A stretch of 64,000 nucleotides of DNA from Flavobacterium johnsoniae UW101 (GCF_000016645.1 NC_009441.1:682001-746000); one strand, 5' to 3'; positions 1 to 9,176 are shown, numbered from the stretch's first letter. Numbers and translations are program-made. The notes: generated by a model from the sequence alone, not told the origin.

Positions 1-2
1 TT

Positions 3-899
3 TATCATACCAGTTTATTAGGCTCGAAAAGCAGCTTTATTAGTTTTTGCCGAAAAAACATTGTAAATGAAATAAGCGAAAATTTCCTAAAGAAAGGTTT
101 TCAAGTCGCTGATATTTATGTTGGCTCATTTTTATCTGGTTTATTATATAACGCTATTCAAAAAGATACAATCATTTCAAATGACATTATTTTGGAATTT
201 GATAATGGAAAGTTAGATGCATTTTCAAAACAACCTGCAACTGTAAAAACAGAAACTTATATTCTTGGAAAAGAAAAAATAAACAGCAGTTTCCTGCCTC
301 TCTATGGTACAATAATCCATTTTTTTATCCAGCAGAAAGAAGTTTCAAAAACAAAAAACGAAACGCTCAGTACAGAAGAAATTATCTACAAAAAAGCTTT
401 TAATGTTTTTGGAGTCGCAATGCTGGCTGGTTTTTTAATCAGTTTACTGGGAAGCTATCTTTTAATACAATATTATGGTTCAAAAAATGCTGAGTTAAAT
501 CTTCAGAGTGTTTACTCAAATCAATCCTATCAAAAGATACTTGATCTTGAAAAGCAAAAAGAAAATAAACAGCGCCTTTTAAAAGAAGCCGGTTTCTTGT
601 CGGCAAAGTTTTTATCTTTTTACGGCTATGAAATTATAAAAGGAATCCCTTCTGATATTTCTCTTACCGATTTAAATATAATTCCTGTAAATCAGGAAAT
701 AAAAGAGAATAAAAAAATAAGCTTTGATGCTAAGTCTATTATAATAAAAGGAGAAACATTTAATGAATCATCTTTTAATAATTGGATGGAAAAGCTCAAA
801 AAAATGAACTGGCTTAAAAATTTTGAAATAAAAAGCTTTAAAAAAGACAAAAAAAATAAATCTCAATTTGAAATCAAAATAACCATAAAAGATGTTTGA
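3..899 (+). CDS. GspL/PilM-N-like secretion platform protein, 5' end missing
   Basis: The reading frame is open from the left edge, so the true start lies outside the window; 298 codons are visible. About 140 residues precede one transmembrane segment (AMLAGFLISLLGSYLL), followed by a charged, probably coiled stretch and a periplasmic domain of roughly 100 residues ending in an alternating beta pattern. Cytoplasmic domain, single membrane pass and small periplasmic ferredoxin-like domain is the layout of GspL, or of a PilM-PilN fusion, in type II secretion and type IV pilus machines. The next gene overlaps by 8 bases and is GspM/PilO-like, and a GspC-like gene follows, which supports the reading. 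The assignment rests on architecture and context; sequence similarity is too weak to judge by eye. Confidence 0.55.
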   Translation, partial: YHTSLLGSKSSFISFCRKNIVNEISENFLKKGFQVADIYVGSFLSGLLYNAIQKDTIISNDIILEFDNGKLDAFSKQPATVKTETYILGKEKINSSFLPLYGTIIHFFIQQKEVSKTKNETLSTEEIIYKKAFNVFGVAMLAGFLISLLGSYLLIQYYGSKNAELNLQSVYSNQSYQKILDLEKQKENKQRLLKEAGFLSAKFLSFYGYEIIKGIPSDISLTDLNIIPVNQEIKENKKISFDAKSIIIKGETFNESSFNNWMEKLKKMNWLKNFEIKSFKKDKKNKSQFEIKITIKDV

Positions 900-1416
900 G
901 AAATATTCATATAAAAAGAAATTCACTGCATTATTATTGATTTTTATAATGCTTTTAATAACAGCATACAAAAGATCGTTTCATACTTTGATTGACGTAA
1001 TTCGTGAGAATAAAACATTATCAGAGAAAACCAATACGATTAATAAAAAAGCTAATAATATAGACAAGCTGTCTCAGGAGATCAATTATTTAGATCGAGT
1101 AATTGGCAAAGAAGGAATTACAAAAGAAATGGTACAGCAGGGCATAATCAGTTTTGCATCTACAGAAGATCCTAGAATCTCGATTAATGATTTGCAGTCA
1201 TCTCATGTTTTTTCAGATGAGAATTACAAGATTATCAGCAATCAGCTCGACGTAACAGGAAACTGCAATCAATTATTAACTCTGGGATATGGTTTCGAAA
1301 AAAAATTCGACTATTCAAGAATTGTCAGCATGAACTTCTATACTACCAAGAAAAACAATACATCCGAAGTTTTACACTTAAAAATGATTTTTCAAAATTA
1401 TGAAAACAATAAATAA
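892..1416 (+). CDS. GspM/PilO-like inner-membrane protein
   Basis: 174 residues. A short basic cytoplasmic N-terminus is followed by one membrane helix (about residues 12-26), a coiled-coil stretch rich in K, N, E and I (about 35-75), and a periplasmic alpha/beta domain ending near the C-terminus. This is the plan of PilO and GspM, which bind PilN/GspL in the inner membrane and help couple the cytoplasmic ATPase to the pseudopilus. It overlaps the upstream L-like gene by 8 bases and the downstream lipoprotein gene by 17 bases, so the three are almost certainly cotranscribed and translationally coupled. Assigned from topology and context, not from a strong sequence match. Confidence 0.5.
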   Translation: MFEKYSYKKKFTALLLIFIMLLITAYKRSFHTLIDVIRENKTLSEKTNTINKKANNIDKLSQEINYLDRVIGKEGITKEMVQQGIISFASTEDPRISINDLQSSHVFSDENYKIISNQLDVTGNCNQLLTLGYGFEKKFDYSRIVSMNFYTTKKNNTSEVLHLKMIFQNYENNK

Positions 1417-2356
1417 ACTTATACTTATTCTTCTTTCTCTAACCGTTATCTCTTGCGAAGATATTTTTGAAGAAGATATTTCCGACGACACAATCGAAAC
1501 AGTTTCTCCAAAAGATAATACAGTTATTGAAAGTAACGTAGTTAATTTTCAGTGGGATGAGCTTGACGGAGCAAAAAAATATCGTGTTCAGGTTTTGGAT
1601 TTAGATGAAACTGTAGTGCTTGATTCCTTAGTTACCAAAACAAGTTTTCTATGCCCTTTATCCCCAGGAAACTATCAATGGAAAGTAAGAGGTGAAAATT
1701 TTGCTTATGAGTCAAACTATTCATTTTCTTCAACATTTTCAGTTGTTACTACAAGTGATTTAGCAAATCAACAAGTAATTTTATCAACGCCAGACAGCAA
1801 CATTTACAAAAACACAGCCAGTATTACACTAAAGTGGCAAAAGCTTGCAGCCGCTACAGGTTATAATGTAGAAGTTCTAAATACAACAACAGGAGAATCT
1901 GTCTATGCTGAAGAAAATTTAACCGCAACTTCAGTAGCTTTAACCAGTACGCAGCTTAGTAAGGATGCAACTTATCAATGGAAAGTAAGAGGTGTAAACA
2001 GTACAAGCCAGACATTGGTATTTTCTACCAGAAATTTCCATATTGATACTGTTACCCCGCCGGTGCCTCAAAACAGCCTGCCTGCTAATAATGCTGTCGT
2101 TACCAATAATCAGTCAGCATCTTTTAATTGGATTTCACCAACAGACACCGGAACTATACAATCGCCAATAGTGTACACGATAGAATTTTCAAGTACAAAT
2201 ACCTTTACGACCCTATTATCGTCAACAAATAATGCGACAACATCGTATCAGCAAATATTTACTACAACCGGCGATTATTACTGGCGAATTAAAACAACAG
2301 ATGCTGCCGGAAATGTAAGTGCATATAGTACTCCTTTCAAATTTACTGTAATCTAA
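1400..2356 (+). CDS. lipoprotein with three fibronectin/Ig-like repeats
   Basis: 318 residues. A type II signal peptide ends in VISC, giving lipid attachment at Cys19, followed by a very acidic stretch. Three beta-sandwich repeats follow, each with a W-containing strand and a closing strand such as YQWKVRG or YYWRIKT, the pattern of fibronectin type III or related Ig-like domains. The first two repeats share an identical stretch of about 20 nucleotides (near 1673 and 1973), a sign of recent internal duplication. The gene sits between the M-like and C-like genes of a secretion operon, a place where classical type II systems have no lipoprotein. It may be an accessory or outer-membrane-facing part of the machine; this is inference. 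Confidence 0.6.
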   Translation: MKTINKLILILLSLTVISCEDIFEEDISDDTIETVSPKDNTVIESNVVNFQWDELDGAKKYRVQVLDLDETVVLDSLVTKTSFLCPLSPGNYQWKVRGENFAYESNYSFSSTFSVVTTSDLANQQVILSTPDSNIYKNTASITLKWQKLAAATGYNVEVLNTTTGESVYAEENLTATSVALTSTQLSKDATYQWKVRGVNSTSQTLVFSTRNFHIDTVTPPVPQNSLPANNAVVTNNQSASFNWISPTDTGTIQSPIVYTIEFSSTNTFTTLLSSTNNATTSYQQIFTTTGDYYWRIKTTDAAGNVSAYSTPFKFTVI

Positions 2357-2363
2357 AATAGAG

Positions 2364-2873
2364 ATGGCAAAAAAGAAAATAAATATTGTATTAATAATTG
2401 TAGTTATTGCACTCTGGGGAGCTGTTTTTTATAAAACCGTATACAAGTATTTTTCTTCACAGGAAACATTTGCAAATGAAACTTACACGGCACAAAATGT
2501 AAAATTTAACCAGATACATAAAGACACATTTGCATTAGAAACTATTACAAGAGATCCGTTTTTAAATAAACAGACTCAGCAAGTTGTTATTCCTGCACAA
2601 AAACAATACAGCGCAGTTACTTCTACAGCAGTAAAAAAAACAGCAGCGCCAATTGCTAAAACAAGACAATTAACAATTTGGCCTGCAATATCTTACCATG
2701 GATATATAAAAGATTCGAAAGGGGAACTCGTTATAATGAAAATCGACAATAAAATGTATCGTTTGCGAAAAGATGCTCTAATTGATGGAATAGCACTTAA
2801 AAAAATAACTCGTGATTCATTAGAATTAGATTTTAATAGAGAAAGAAAAATAATTGCTCGTTTTAAAATTTAA
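2364..2873 (+). CDS. GspC/PilP-like periplasmic linker protein
   Basis: 169 residues. One N-terminal membrane helix (about residues 6-24) is followed by a low-complexity Q/T/A/K-rich periplasmic linker and a C-terminal domain of about 60 residues with the order short strand - YHGYIKD - VIMKIDNKMYRL - turn - LKKITRDSLELDF. This resembles the homology region of GspC and the beta domain of PilP, where a bound or displayed value is followed by 'I..I..d.v.l'. GspC/PilP links the inner-membrane platform to the secretin. It follows the lipoprotein gene by 7 bases, last in the visible operon. Confidence is moderate because the match is by pattern. Confidence 0.55.
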   Translation: MAKKKINIVLIIVVIALWGAVFYKTVYKYFSSQETFANETYTAQNVKFNQIHKDTFALETITRDPFLNKQTQQVVIPAQKQYSAVTSTAVKKTAAPIAKTRQLTIWPAISYHGYIKDSKGELVIMKIDNKMYRLRKDALIDGIALKKITRDSLELDFNRERKIIARFKI

Positions 2874-2890
2874 TTCACTCCTTCATACTC

Positions 2891-3067
2891 TTACTTTTCA
2901 TTAGCAGAATCTTCAGCATCTACATCGGCTTTTTCAGCTTTTTTGAAATCATTATTCAGTAAGTCTGTTAGTTTCTTTTTTTCTTTTTGATTTTTTCTGA
3001 TCGTTAGTACAACCAAAAGAACAACCAATAGTACGACAGCTCCTATTACAATCCAGTTAATTTCCAT
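2891..3067 (-). CDS. small single-pass membrane protein
   Basis: A 58-residue frame too short for most ORF tables, read on the minus strand from the ATG at 3067 to a TAA at 2891. It begins MEINWIVIGAVVLLVVLLVV, one strong membrane helix, followed by a basic patch (RKNQKEKKK) and an acidic tail (KADVDAEDSANEK). The positive-inside pattern predicts the tail in the cytoplasm. No function can be read from it. It converges on the secretion-like operon with only 17 bases between stop codons. Confidence 0.65.
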   Translation of the reverse strand: MEINWIVIGAVVLLVVLLVVLTIRKNQKEKKKLTDLLNNDFKKAEKADVDAEDSANEK

Positions 3068-3230
3068 AGTTTTAATTTTGAATAAAAGTAAAAATTAAAA
3101 CTATTCGCCATATTATCAAAAGGTTAAGCATTTTATCTTTGAGTAAAAACTTTCTTGATACAAATATCACTTTTGAAAGATATTTCTTTAAACAGGTTTC
3201 ATATTTTTGTTCAGTAATCAGAATTAAAAA

Positions 3231-3674
3231 ATGAATCAAACTGTAAAACCCAAAATAGTATCATTCTTCAAAAAACTCATTATAATTGCGTTTCTGCTTT
3301 TCATTTTTACTTTCATAGAAATATATTGGGCAATGGGAAGTCTCTCTGAAAGAATTTCCAGCGGAAATCCAGACAGTCATTTTTTTGACGATGCTTATTT
3401 AGTATCCGTTTTTACGACCGTTTTTCTAACAATTGTGTTTCTGCTTTTTACTTTCATAAAAAACAAATATTTAAAAATTACAATTGAATTAATATCCTTA
3501 ATTTCAGTTTGGTTTTTCTGGAATTACAGCATTTTTGTCGATCGTGAATCGTCGTGGAGCACTTATCTTTTTAAAGAAGAATTGCTTTATACACTTTCAT
3601 TATCATTTCTGCCTATTTGGGTTTTATCAATAGTTACTGTATTTACTTTACATTATATCTTAAAAAAATTATGA
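3231..3674 (+). CDS. uncharacterised four-helix membrane protein
   Basis: 147 residues, mostly hydrophobic, with about four predicted membrane helices (near residues 13-32, 58-76, 85-102 and 122-142). I do not recognise the family. The stop codon overlaps the start of the next gene by four bases (ATGA), so the two are probably translationally coupled. A sequence TATTTTTG at 3202-3209 fits the Bacteroidetes -7 element TAnnTTTG about 22 bases before the start codon, but no well-spaced -33 TTG was found. Confidence 0.6.
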   Translation: MNQTVKPKIVSFFKKLIIIAFLLFIFTFIEIYWAMGSLSERISSGNPDSHFFDDAYLVSVFTTVFLTIVFLLFTFIKNKYLKITIELISLISVWFFWNYSIFVDRESSWSTYLFKEELLYTLSLSFLPIWVLSIVTVFTLHYILKKL

Positions 3675-4600
3675 GTCAGAGTAAAAAAATAATATTGCGA
3701 ATCTATTTCATGATCTGTGTACTTTTTGTGCTGAACTGTCTGTTATATTATTTTAAAGAAATCAGTCTTCGCGGCTATTACAGCGATGTCGTTTTATCAT
3801 GGCTCTGGCTGATAAGCAGTTTTGTAATTATTATCGTTTTTTGGAAAAAGCTCTTAGCAAAACTCTTTTTGACAGCATTACTCATAACATTTGCAATGAG
3901 TATTATTGCTATGATGCTTCCTTTTTATACTTTATTACTTTCGAGCACATCTTTAGGTTTATACCAAAATAAAGATCTTAACAAAAATTACAGAGCACAA
4001 ATTGTAGGCTACGGTGTTATGGTTAATCCGTGGCTTGAAGTAATTGAGAAAAAAGGTTTATTTGAAAAAAGAATTATCAAATGCACCGATTCTGAGCTTA
4101 TGGATGACAATCTGGATATCAAAATCAGAACAGCAAAAGATATTATTTTTAAAAGTGAAACCGACAGTACCATTACGCTGGCTTTGTTTTACGGCGGACC
4201 AAACAAAACTATTACTTTCGATAAAAAAACAGGAAATATTGTATCGCAAATGCTCAATATAAAGGGACTGACTCAAAAATATGGCGGAACATGGTACGAT
4301 GAAACCCAAAAATTGTATCTCACTTTTTATTTTGAAGAAGGATATGATTATGCAACCTTAAACACCTGGACTGGCAGCATAGATAAAAAAGAGAATATTG
4401 AAGCTTATAAAGCTTTTATAAAAGACAATAAATTAATCCTGCCTGCAGAAAACAGCGATCACCACGCACCTTATTGTGAAATAGATATTCAATACAATTT
4501 ATTGGTTTACAAATGCAATGAGGGATTTAATTTTTCTGATAATTTCCTAAACACAAAAAAAACAATTTCTGTAACAAAATATAAACGCATAACAGATTAA
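3671..4600 (+). CDS. uncharacterised membrane protein with soluble C-terminal domain
   Basis: 309 residues from the ATG at 3671, which forms an ATGA overlap with the previous stop; the longer frame from 3617 would overlap that gene by 58 bases and is less likely. Three or more membrane helices lie in the first 110 residues (IYFMICVLFVLNCLLYYF; VLSWLWLISSFVIIIVFW; LFLTALLITFAMSIIAMML). The remaining ~200 residues are soluble, with beta-rich segments such as YDETQKLYLTFYFEEGYDYATL. No family recognised. The pairing with the upstream membrane gene suggests a two-protein unit. Confidence 0.6.
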   Translation: MSQSKKIILRIYFMICVLFVLNCLLYYFKEISLRGYYSDVVLSWLWLISSFVIIIVFWKKLLAKLFLTALLITFAMSIIAMMLPFYTLLLSSTSLGLYQNKDLNKNYRAQIVGYGVMVNPWLEVIEKKGLFEKRIIKCTDSELMDDNLDIKIRTAKDIIFKSETDSTITLALFYGGPNKTITFDKKTGNIVSQMLNIKGLTQKYGGTWYDETQKLYLTFYFEEGYDYATLNTWTGSIDKKENIEAYKAFIKDNKLILPAENSDHHAPYCEIDIQYNLLVYKCNEGFNFSDNFLNTKKTISVTKYKRITD

Positions 4601-4662
4601 TTCTTCTTACAAATTGTAAATTTTCTATCTTGTACAACCTTTATTAAACCCCAATTTAATTT

Positions 4663-5694
4663 ATGAAAATAAAACTATACGCCCTTTCTACAGTTCTTAC
4701 GCTGTTCCTTTTTTCCTGCAACAAAAAAGAAAATACCACAGGCACACTTCCAGAAGTAACTGAACATACAGAAACAGAAACCGACACTTTACAAGAAACT
4801 GAAGAAACCCCGCGAAAAGAAAGCATTTATCTATTTACCCTTACGCCAAAAGACAGCAGCGATGTTGCTTTTGTTTCTCTTTCGGATATTTATCCTGCTG
4901 GCGACGAAAAAGACACACTTGCTTTACCCAACATAGAAAAAATGGGAAAAGAAAATGCGGCCTATTTTACGTTTGATAAAAACTACAGAAAAAGATTTTT
5001 CTCTAAAACCAATATTTCTGAAACCGATTCATTGTTTGTTTATGATTATGCCAAAAACAAACTGGTTTCTTTTGCGGTAAAAAATCTGAAAACTGCCGCA
5101 ATGTTAAATGGATATTCTTCAGAAGAAGACTGGCCGTATCACAATTATGATTTTATGATTGGTTTTGAAATCAATAAAAAACATTTAAACGGATTCAGCG
5201 AATATTACAGAGACGCATTGGTATATGTAGGTAAAGAAAATCCGTTTTCGAAAGAACGTTTGAAACCTATTACATGGAAAAAAATTGCAAAAAAGGATTA
5301 TCCGTCTAAAGCTTTAAAAAACAACGATCGTAATTTGCTAAAGAACACAGTAACAGGCAATACATATTTTTATAAAACTGACAGTCATGAGTATTTTTTA
5401 CAAGACTATCTGGACAGCAATAAAATAATTTATGGCAGACGCCTTTTAGTTGTCGATTCTAAAACCAAAGATGTTATAATCGAAAAACTTTTCAGCCAAA
5501 GCGAAGGCACATCTCCTACTCCATTAAATTATGAAAATGGAGAAGATTCTATTGATCAATGGACGGGGAAACTTTTTAAAAACAAACCTGCCGTTGTTTT
5601 TGGTTTCGAATATCTTTCTTTTGGCTGCCCGAGTATTTCTGTAATCGACAAATCAAATGAAGAAATTAATATTCAATGCGATAATCGTCATTAA
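4663..5694 (+). CDS. uncharacterised lipoprotein
   Basis: 343 residues. The N-terminus is a clear type II signal peptide with lipobox LFSC (Cys19), then a T/E-rich linker of about 35 residues and a globular region. No recognisable enzymatic motif. It is an envelope lipoprotein of unknown function. The intergenic gaps on both sides (62 and 51 bases) allow it either to be part of the same transcription unit as its neighbours or to stand alone. Confidence 0.6.
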   Translation: MKIKLYALSTVLTLFLFSCNKKENTTGTLPEVTEHTETETDTLQETEETPRKESIYLFTLTPKDSSDVAFVSLSDIYPAGDEKDTLALPNIEKMGKENAAYFTFDKNYRKRFFSKTNISETDSLFVYDYAKNKLVSFAVKNLKTAAMLNGYSSEEDWPYHNYDFMIGFEINKKHLNGFSEYYRDALVYVGKENPFSKERLKPITWKKIAKKDYPSKALKNNDRNLLKNTVTGNTYFYKTDSHEYFLQDYLDSNKIIYGRRLLVVDSKTKDVIIEKLFSQSEGTSPTPLNYENGEDSIDQWTGKLFKNKPAVVFGFEYLSFGCPSISVIDKSNEEINIQCDNRH

Positions 5695-5745
5695 GAGCTA
5701 AAAATTCAAATTCTAAATTCCAACTACAAAAATTAAATTTATACA

Positions 5746-6330
5746 ATGGAAGAAATTAAAAACCGTATCGCTGCATGCGAACTTGAATATGATGAAATCC
5801 AGGAATCTTCTTTGGCTTCAGATGAAGAAATACAAGAACTGACTTCTTATTTTTCTCTGCCTCTGCCACAAGAATTAATTACTTTTTACAAGACTGTCGG
5901 CGGTATAGAATCTGATGAAACTTTCCGTATTTCTTCGGCAGAAAACCTAATCAGATACATGAAACAAAGAACAGCTTTTTCTCATAATTCTGCGGGCATT
6001 ATTGATATGATTATTGCTTTTTGGGCAAATGACAGACCAGAACTTCAAGAATATAAGCTTCTTACCGAAGAACAAACCCAAAAAATAAACGAAGCCTTTC
6101 CATGTATTGGCTGGATGATGTCTGAAGAAGATATTAATGAAAGCGGCGAATATGTTATTTTCGACAAAAACGGAAACTTTGCAAATATTTATTGCCATCA
6201 GGATAATATAAAAGCTGCCACAAATGAATTATTGAAACATCTGGAAACTGGTCTTCCAGAAAGATCTCTTGAAAATGTTCTGGAAGAATTATTTGAACGT
6301 GCCGAAGGAAATTTAAGCCGATGGGACTAA
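5746..6330 (+). CDS. SMI1/KNR4 (SUKH)-like protein
   Basis: 194 residues, cytoplasmic, acidic. The N-terminal part (about residues 22-60) has the SUKH pattern of a helix, a 'LPLPQELITFYKTVGG' turn and a strand-rich segment. SUKH proteins are often immunity proteins of polymorphic toxin systems and bind their toxin through this scaffold. No toxin gene is nearby. Family assignment is by pattern and is moderately secure; an immunity role is inference from the family. Confidence 0.55.
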   Translation: MEEIKNRIAACELEYDEIQESSLASDEEIQELTSYFSLPLPQELITFYKTVGGIESDETFRISSAENLIRYMKQRTAFSHNSAGIIDMIIAFWANDRPELQEYKLLTEEQTQKINEAFPCIGWMMSEEDINESGEYVIFDKNGNFANIYCHQDNIKAATNELLKHLETGLPERSLENVLEELFERAEGNLSRWD

Positions 6331-6379
6331 AACATCCATCTTCAAAATTTAAAACTACTATAAATCTAAACCTCATACT

Positions 6380-6949
6380 ATGTCTGAATTAAGCTCTTTA
6401 TATTGCAAAGTAAAAATTACAAAATCACAGCTCGAAAAGTTTTTAAACAGCCCGCTCGAAGAACCAGAATTAAATAAAAACTGGCTTGACTATTGGGAAA
6501 GTCGAAAAATGTATTCAAAATCGGTTTTGACTCAGGAACTGCTTCGCACATACAATGACGATATTAATAAGGAAGTTATCGACGGCTGGATTGATTATCC
6601 TGAAGCAATGGCGTTTTCAGATTATGATGAAACAACCGAAGAGTGGAATTGGGGAATGATGTTTTTTAGTGAAAACTTTGTAGAAATGATTCCTATGTTT
6701 GCCTTTATCATAAGCATGGAAAAATATGTAACTGAAAGTACTGAAAACAAAGCGATTGTTTTTCCTTTCTTTTGGGGAGATAATGCTGTTCATGCTTTTA
6801 TTGAGTTCAAAGATGGAAAAGCGGTATTGTGCCCAAAAGCGCAAACCTTAAAAGATATAGATCCAGAGTTTTTAGAAAAGACAAAAGATTTCCTCAACAA
6901 AAAATGGGATCAGCTTTCTAAAGAAATGGATTTAGACAATTTAGATTAA
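6380..6949 (+). CDS. uncharacterised cytoplasmic protein
   Basis: 189 residues, acidic, no signal peptide or membrane helix, rich in W, F and E. It follows the SUKH-like gene by 49 bases and precedes the next gene by 18, so it probably belongs to the same unit. Small acidic soluble proteins in such runs are often immunity proteins, but I recognise no specific family here. Confidence 0.5.
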   Translation: MSELSSLYCKVKITKSQLEKFLNSPLEEPELNKNWLDYWESRKMYSKSVLTQELLRTYNDDINKEVIDGWIDYPEAMAFSDYDETTEEWNWGMMFFSENFVEMIPMFAFIISMEKYVTESTENKAIVFPFFWGDNAVHAFIEFKDGKAVLCPKAQTLKDIDPEFLEKTKDFLNKKWDQLSKEMDLDNLD

Positions 6950-6967
6950 TCTTAAAAGTCGTTATTA

Positions 6968-7702
6968 ATGATCAATCAGGACAATTTAAAATTATATACC
7001 TATAAAGAACTTAAAGTTGTACTCCCTGCGGGCACTCCATTTGAGAAATTATACGAAAAAGCAAAAGACAAAGAAAAATTTGACCAGCAGTTTATATGCG
7101 TTTACGAAGGGAATGTCGAAACTGAAGCTTTTTCTCCGCATGACGAAGTACAGTGGGGCGTTTATTATAAATTTATAGAAGAAAAAGAAAATATTCCGCT
7201 TTTCTCTGTTCCTGTTATTTTGGGAAATGTTACTTGCAAAACTGCTTCTCTGCGTGAAGTTTTAATAACTGGAAATCTTCACACTAAAAATCTCGATGTT
7301 AATTACACCTCAAGACCCAATACTTTTTCGCAGATAATGGGCAATGTAACAGTAGACGAAGTTTTGTTTACAACCGGAAAAGGTTTAGGCGGTAAAACAT
7401 TTAACTTTCAGGTAAATGGCGATGTAAATATCCATACCTGGATTAATCTTGAACAGGCTGCTATTAAGGCAAAATCTTTAACGGTAAAAAAAGAATTTTC
7501 ATTTCCGCAGGTTTATGTTACCGAAGACAGAAGTAAACATGCCCAAAAGAAAACAGATTGGAGCCGCCATAGTCTTGAAGAACTTACAAATCACTTCAAT
7601 AAAGAACATCTTAATCTGGAAGAATATGAAAACTATGTCGATTTCTTTTTTCGTGTTCCTACTAAACTTTCAAAAGCAGATTATGATTATTTAATAAAAT
7701 AA
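6968..7702 (+). CDS. uncharacterised protein with beta-helix-like repeats
   Basis: 244 residues, no signal peptide. The middle (about residues 85-175) shows repeated short strands marked by turns GNV, GNL, GNV and GDV, each followed by strand pairs, a spacing seen in right-handed beta-helix or bactofilin-like folds. N- and C-terminal parts are mixed alpha/beta and charged. Function unknown. It is the last gene before a strong hairpin terminator at 7725-7760. Confidence 0.5.
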   Translation: MINQDNLKLYTYKELKVVLPAGTPFEKLYEKAKDKEKFDQQFICVYEGNVETEAFSPHDEVQWGVYYKFIEEKENIPLFSVPVILGNVTCKTASLREVLITGNLHTKNLDVNYTSRPNTFSQIMGNVTVDEVLFTTGKGLGGKTFNFQVNGDVNIHTWINLEQAAIKAKSLTVKKEFSFPQVYVTEDRSKHAQKKTDWSRHSLEELTNHFNKEHLNLEEYENYVDFFFRVPTKLSKADYDYLIK

Positions 7703-7724
7703 TAAACACAGCCTGCTTTCTCAT

Positions 7725-7760
7725 AAAGGATAGAAAATTTAATTGTTTTCTATCCTTTTT
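7725..7760 (+). terminator. Rho-independent terminator
   Basis: Arms AAAGGATAGAAAA (7725-7737) and TTTTCTATCCTTT (7746-7758) pair perfectly around an 8-base loop and run into T residues. It closes the unit that ends at 7702. Confidence 0.8.
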
Positions 7761-7878
7761 TTACTTCAAAAAATGGCTTATTTTAATATAAATATAGCTT
7801 TTTACAGCAGTAACATAGATTTTAAACATATTAGTTTTGTAAGATTTTATACATTATTAATAATCTGTCTTATTTTTT

Positions 7879-8427
7879 ATGTTACAGCAAGACTTTTATA
7901 TATCTCAAAAAAAGGTTCAAAAAAACATAATTCTATGTTCTTTTTTATTCCTTTCTTTTTTAGGCGGCCTTTGGTATGTATCTGGCTCCTTTTTTACCCA
8001 AGATGATTATGAACCCGCATTGGTTCTTATACTACTTCCATGTCTTGTTATCATTTTTAGCAAACTGCTAAAGGAAATACGATTTTTATCTAATACCTCA
8101 CCATTTATTACAGTCTTAAACGAAGGCGTTGTTTTTTATGAAGACCATTTTGATCAAATTGGTTTAGTAAAATGGAAAGATATAGAACACTGTGATGACT
8201 TCTCAATAAATAACTTTTTCCACGAACATTACTTAATGGTATATGTAAAAAATCCTGAGTATTACAGTTCAAGAATAAAAGACAAAAAACAACTCTCTCA
8301 ATATTTTCGTGCCAGCAAAAACAATCAAAATGCTCTTTTATGGGTAGAAACAAAACGTTTGGATCTTGATGTTATAGAAATCAAGAAGATATTTTTTCAA
8401 ATGATAGAAGCAAACAAAAAAAATTAA
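7879..8427 (+). CDS. STM3941-family-like membrane protein
   Basis: 182 residues. Two membrane helices near the N-terminus (about residues 18-36 and 45-62) are followed by a soluble domain with the pattern SPFITVLNEGVVFYEDHF...GLVKWKDIEHC, ending in short strands and a helix. This layout, two helices plus a PH-like domain containing a 'i.W.dI' strand, is that of the STM3941 family, whose function is not known. The stop codon is followed after 2 bases by the next start, so the two genes are cotranscribed. Confidence 0.55.
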   Translation: MLQQDFYISQKKVQKNIILCSFLFLSFLGGLWYVSGSFFTQDDYEPALVLILLPCLVIIFSKLLKEIRFLSNTSPFITVLNEGVVFYEDHFDQIGLVKWKDIEHCDDFSINNFFHEHYLMVYVKNPEYYSSRIKDKKQLSQYFRASKNNQNALLWVETKRLDLDVIEIKKIFFQMIEANKKN

Positions 8428-8429
8428 TA

Positions 8430-9176
8430 ATGATTTATTATTATCAAATTAAAAATAAGCCTTTAACACAAAAAATGTTATTAGGCAAAACCTGTCCGGT
8501 TTGTAATAAAAAAGACACTTTACAACTTACCTTAAACACGAAATATGTATCGATCATTGTTCCTGTTTTTGGAATGGGCCGTACTACGAGCGTACATTGT
8601 ACAGAGTGCCAGCATATTGTAAAATCAGAAACAGGACCAGTTTATGCAAAAAAAAGCTACACAAAAAAGATTAATAATGAAATAAATAATATAGACACCA
8701 CTTATAAATCTTCAATTTGGCAGTTATTGTATCCATGGACTGGTATTTTGTTATTTGCAGGACTTATCATTACAGGACTTGCTATGACACGCATAAAAGA
8801 ATATAGAAATTCTAAAATACAAGAAATTCTAGACAAACCACAATCTGGAGATATCTACAAAAGTGACTGGTATGAGAATGGCATGAGATTCTCAAAGGGA
8901 ACTTTGGTAAAAGTTTTACGCATAAAAGGCGATACCCTTACTATTGTGCGTTCCTTACACATAATTGAAGGAGCAGCAGTATTCAGTAAAGAAAATTGGG
9001 AAAAAATACCAACCGATAGAGCATCTTTTTCATCTAAAGAGCATAAAATAAAATTATCACGATTTTTAAAAGATCTGGAATTTGAAGAATTCAGTACCTA
9101 TACAACACATTTTTTAGGCAGAGTGATGGGCAGCGGCGATTCTAATTATGAGTTTGATGTAGTAGAACGAAAATAA
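8430..9176 (+). CDS. zinc-ribbon membrane protein
   Basis: 248 residues. Two CxxC pairs near the N-terminus (CPVC at about residue 22, CTEC at about 57) form a probable zinc ribbon in the cytoplasm. One membrane helix follows (about residues 98-118, LYPWTGILLFAGLIITGLAM), then a soluble domain with an SH3-like strand pattern (residues 140-175). No known function. Coupled to the STM3941-like gene immediately upstream. Confidence 0.55.
   Translation: MIYYYQIKNKPLTQKMLLGKTCPVCNKKDTLQLTLNTKYVSIIVPVFGMGRTTSVHCTECQHIVKSETGPVYAKKSYTKKINNEINNIDTTYKSSIWQLLYPWTGILLFAGLIITGLAMTRIKEYRNSKIQEILDKPQSGDIYKSDWYENGMRFSKGTLVKVLRIKGDTLTIVRSLHIIEGAAVFSKENWEKIPTDRASFSSKEHKIKLSRFLKDLEFEEFSTYTTHFLGRVMGSGDSNYEFDVVERK

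Noticed and set aside
7743..8006. 87-codon frame before the STM3941-like gene
   Set aside because: It starts inside the terminator hairpin, runs into the next gene in another frame and has biased hydrophobic composition only because the DNA is T-rich.
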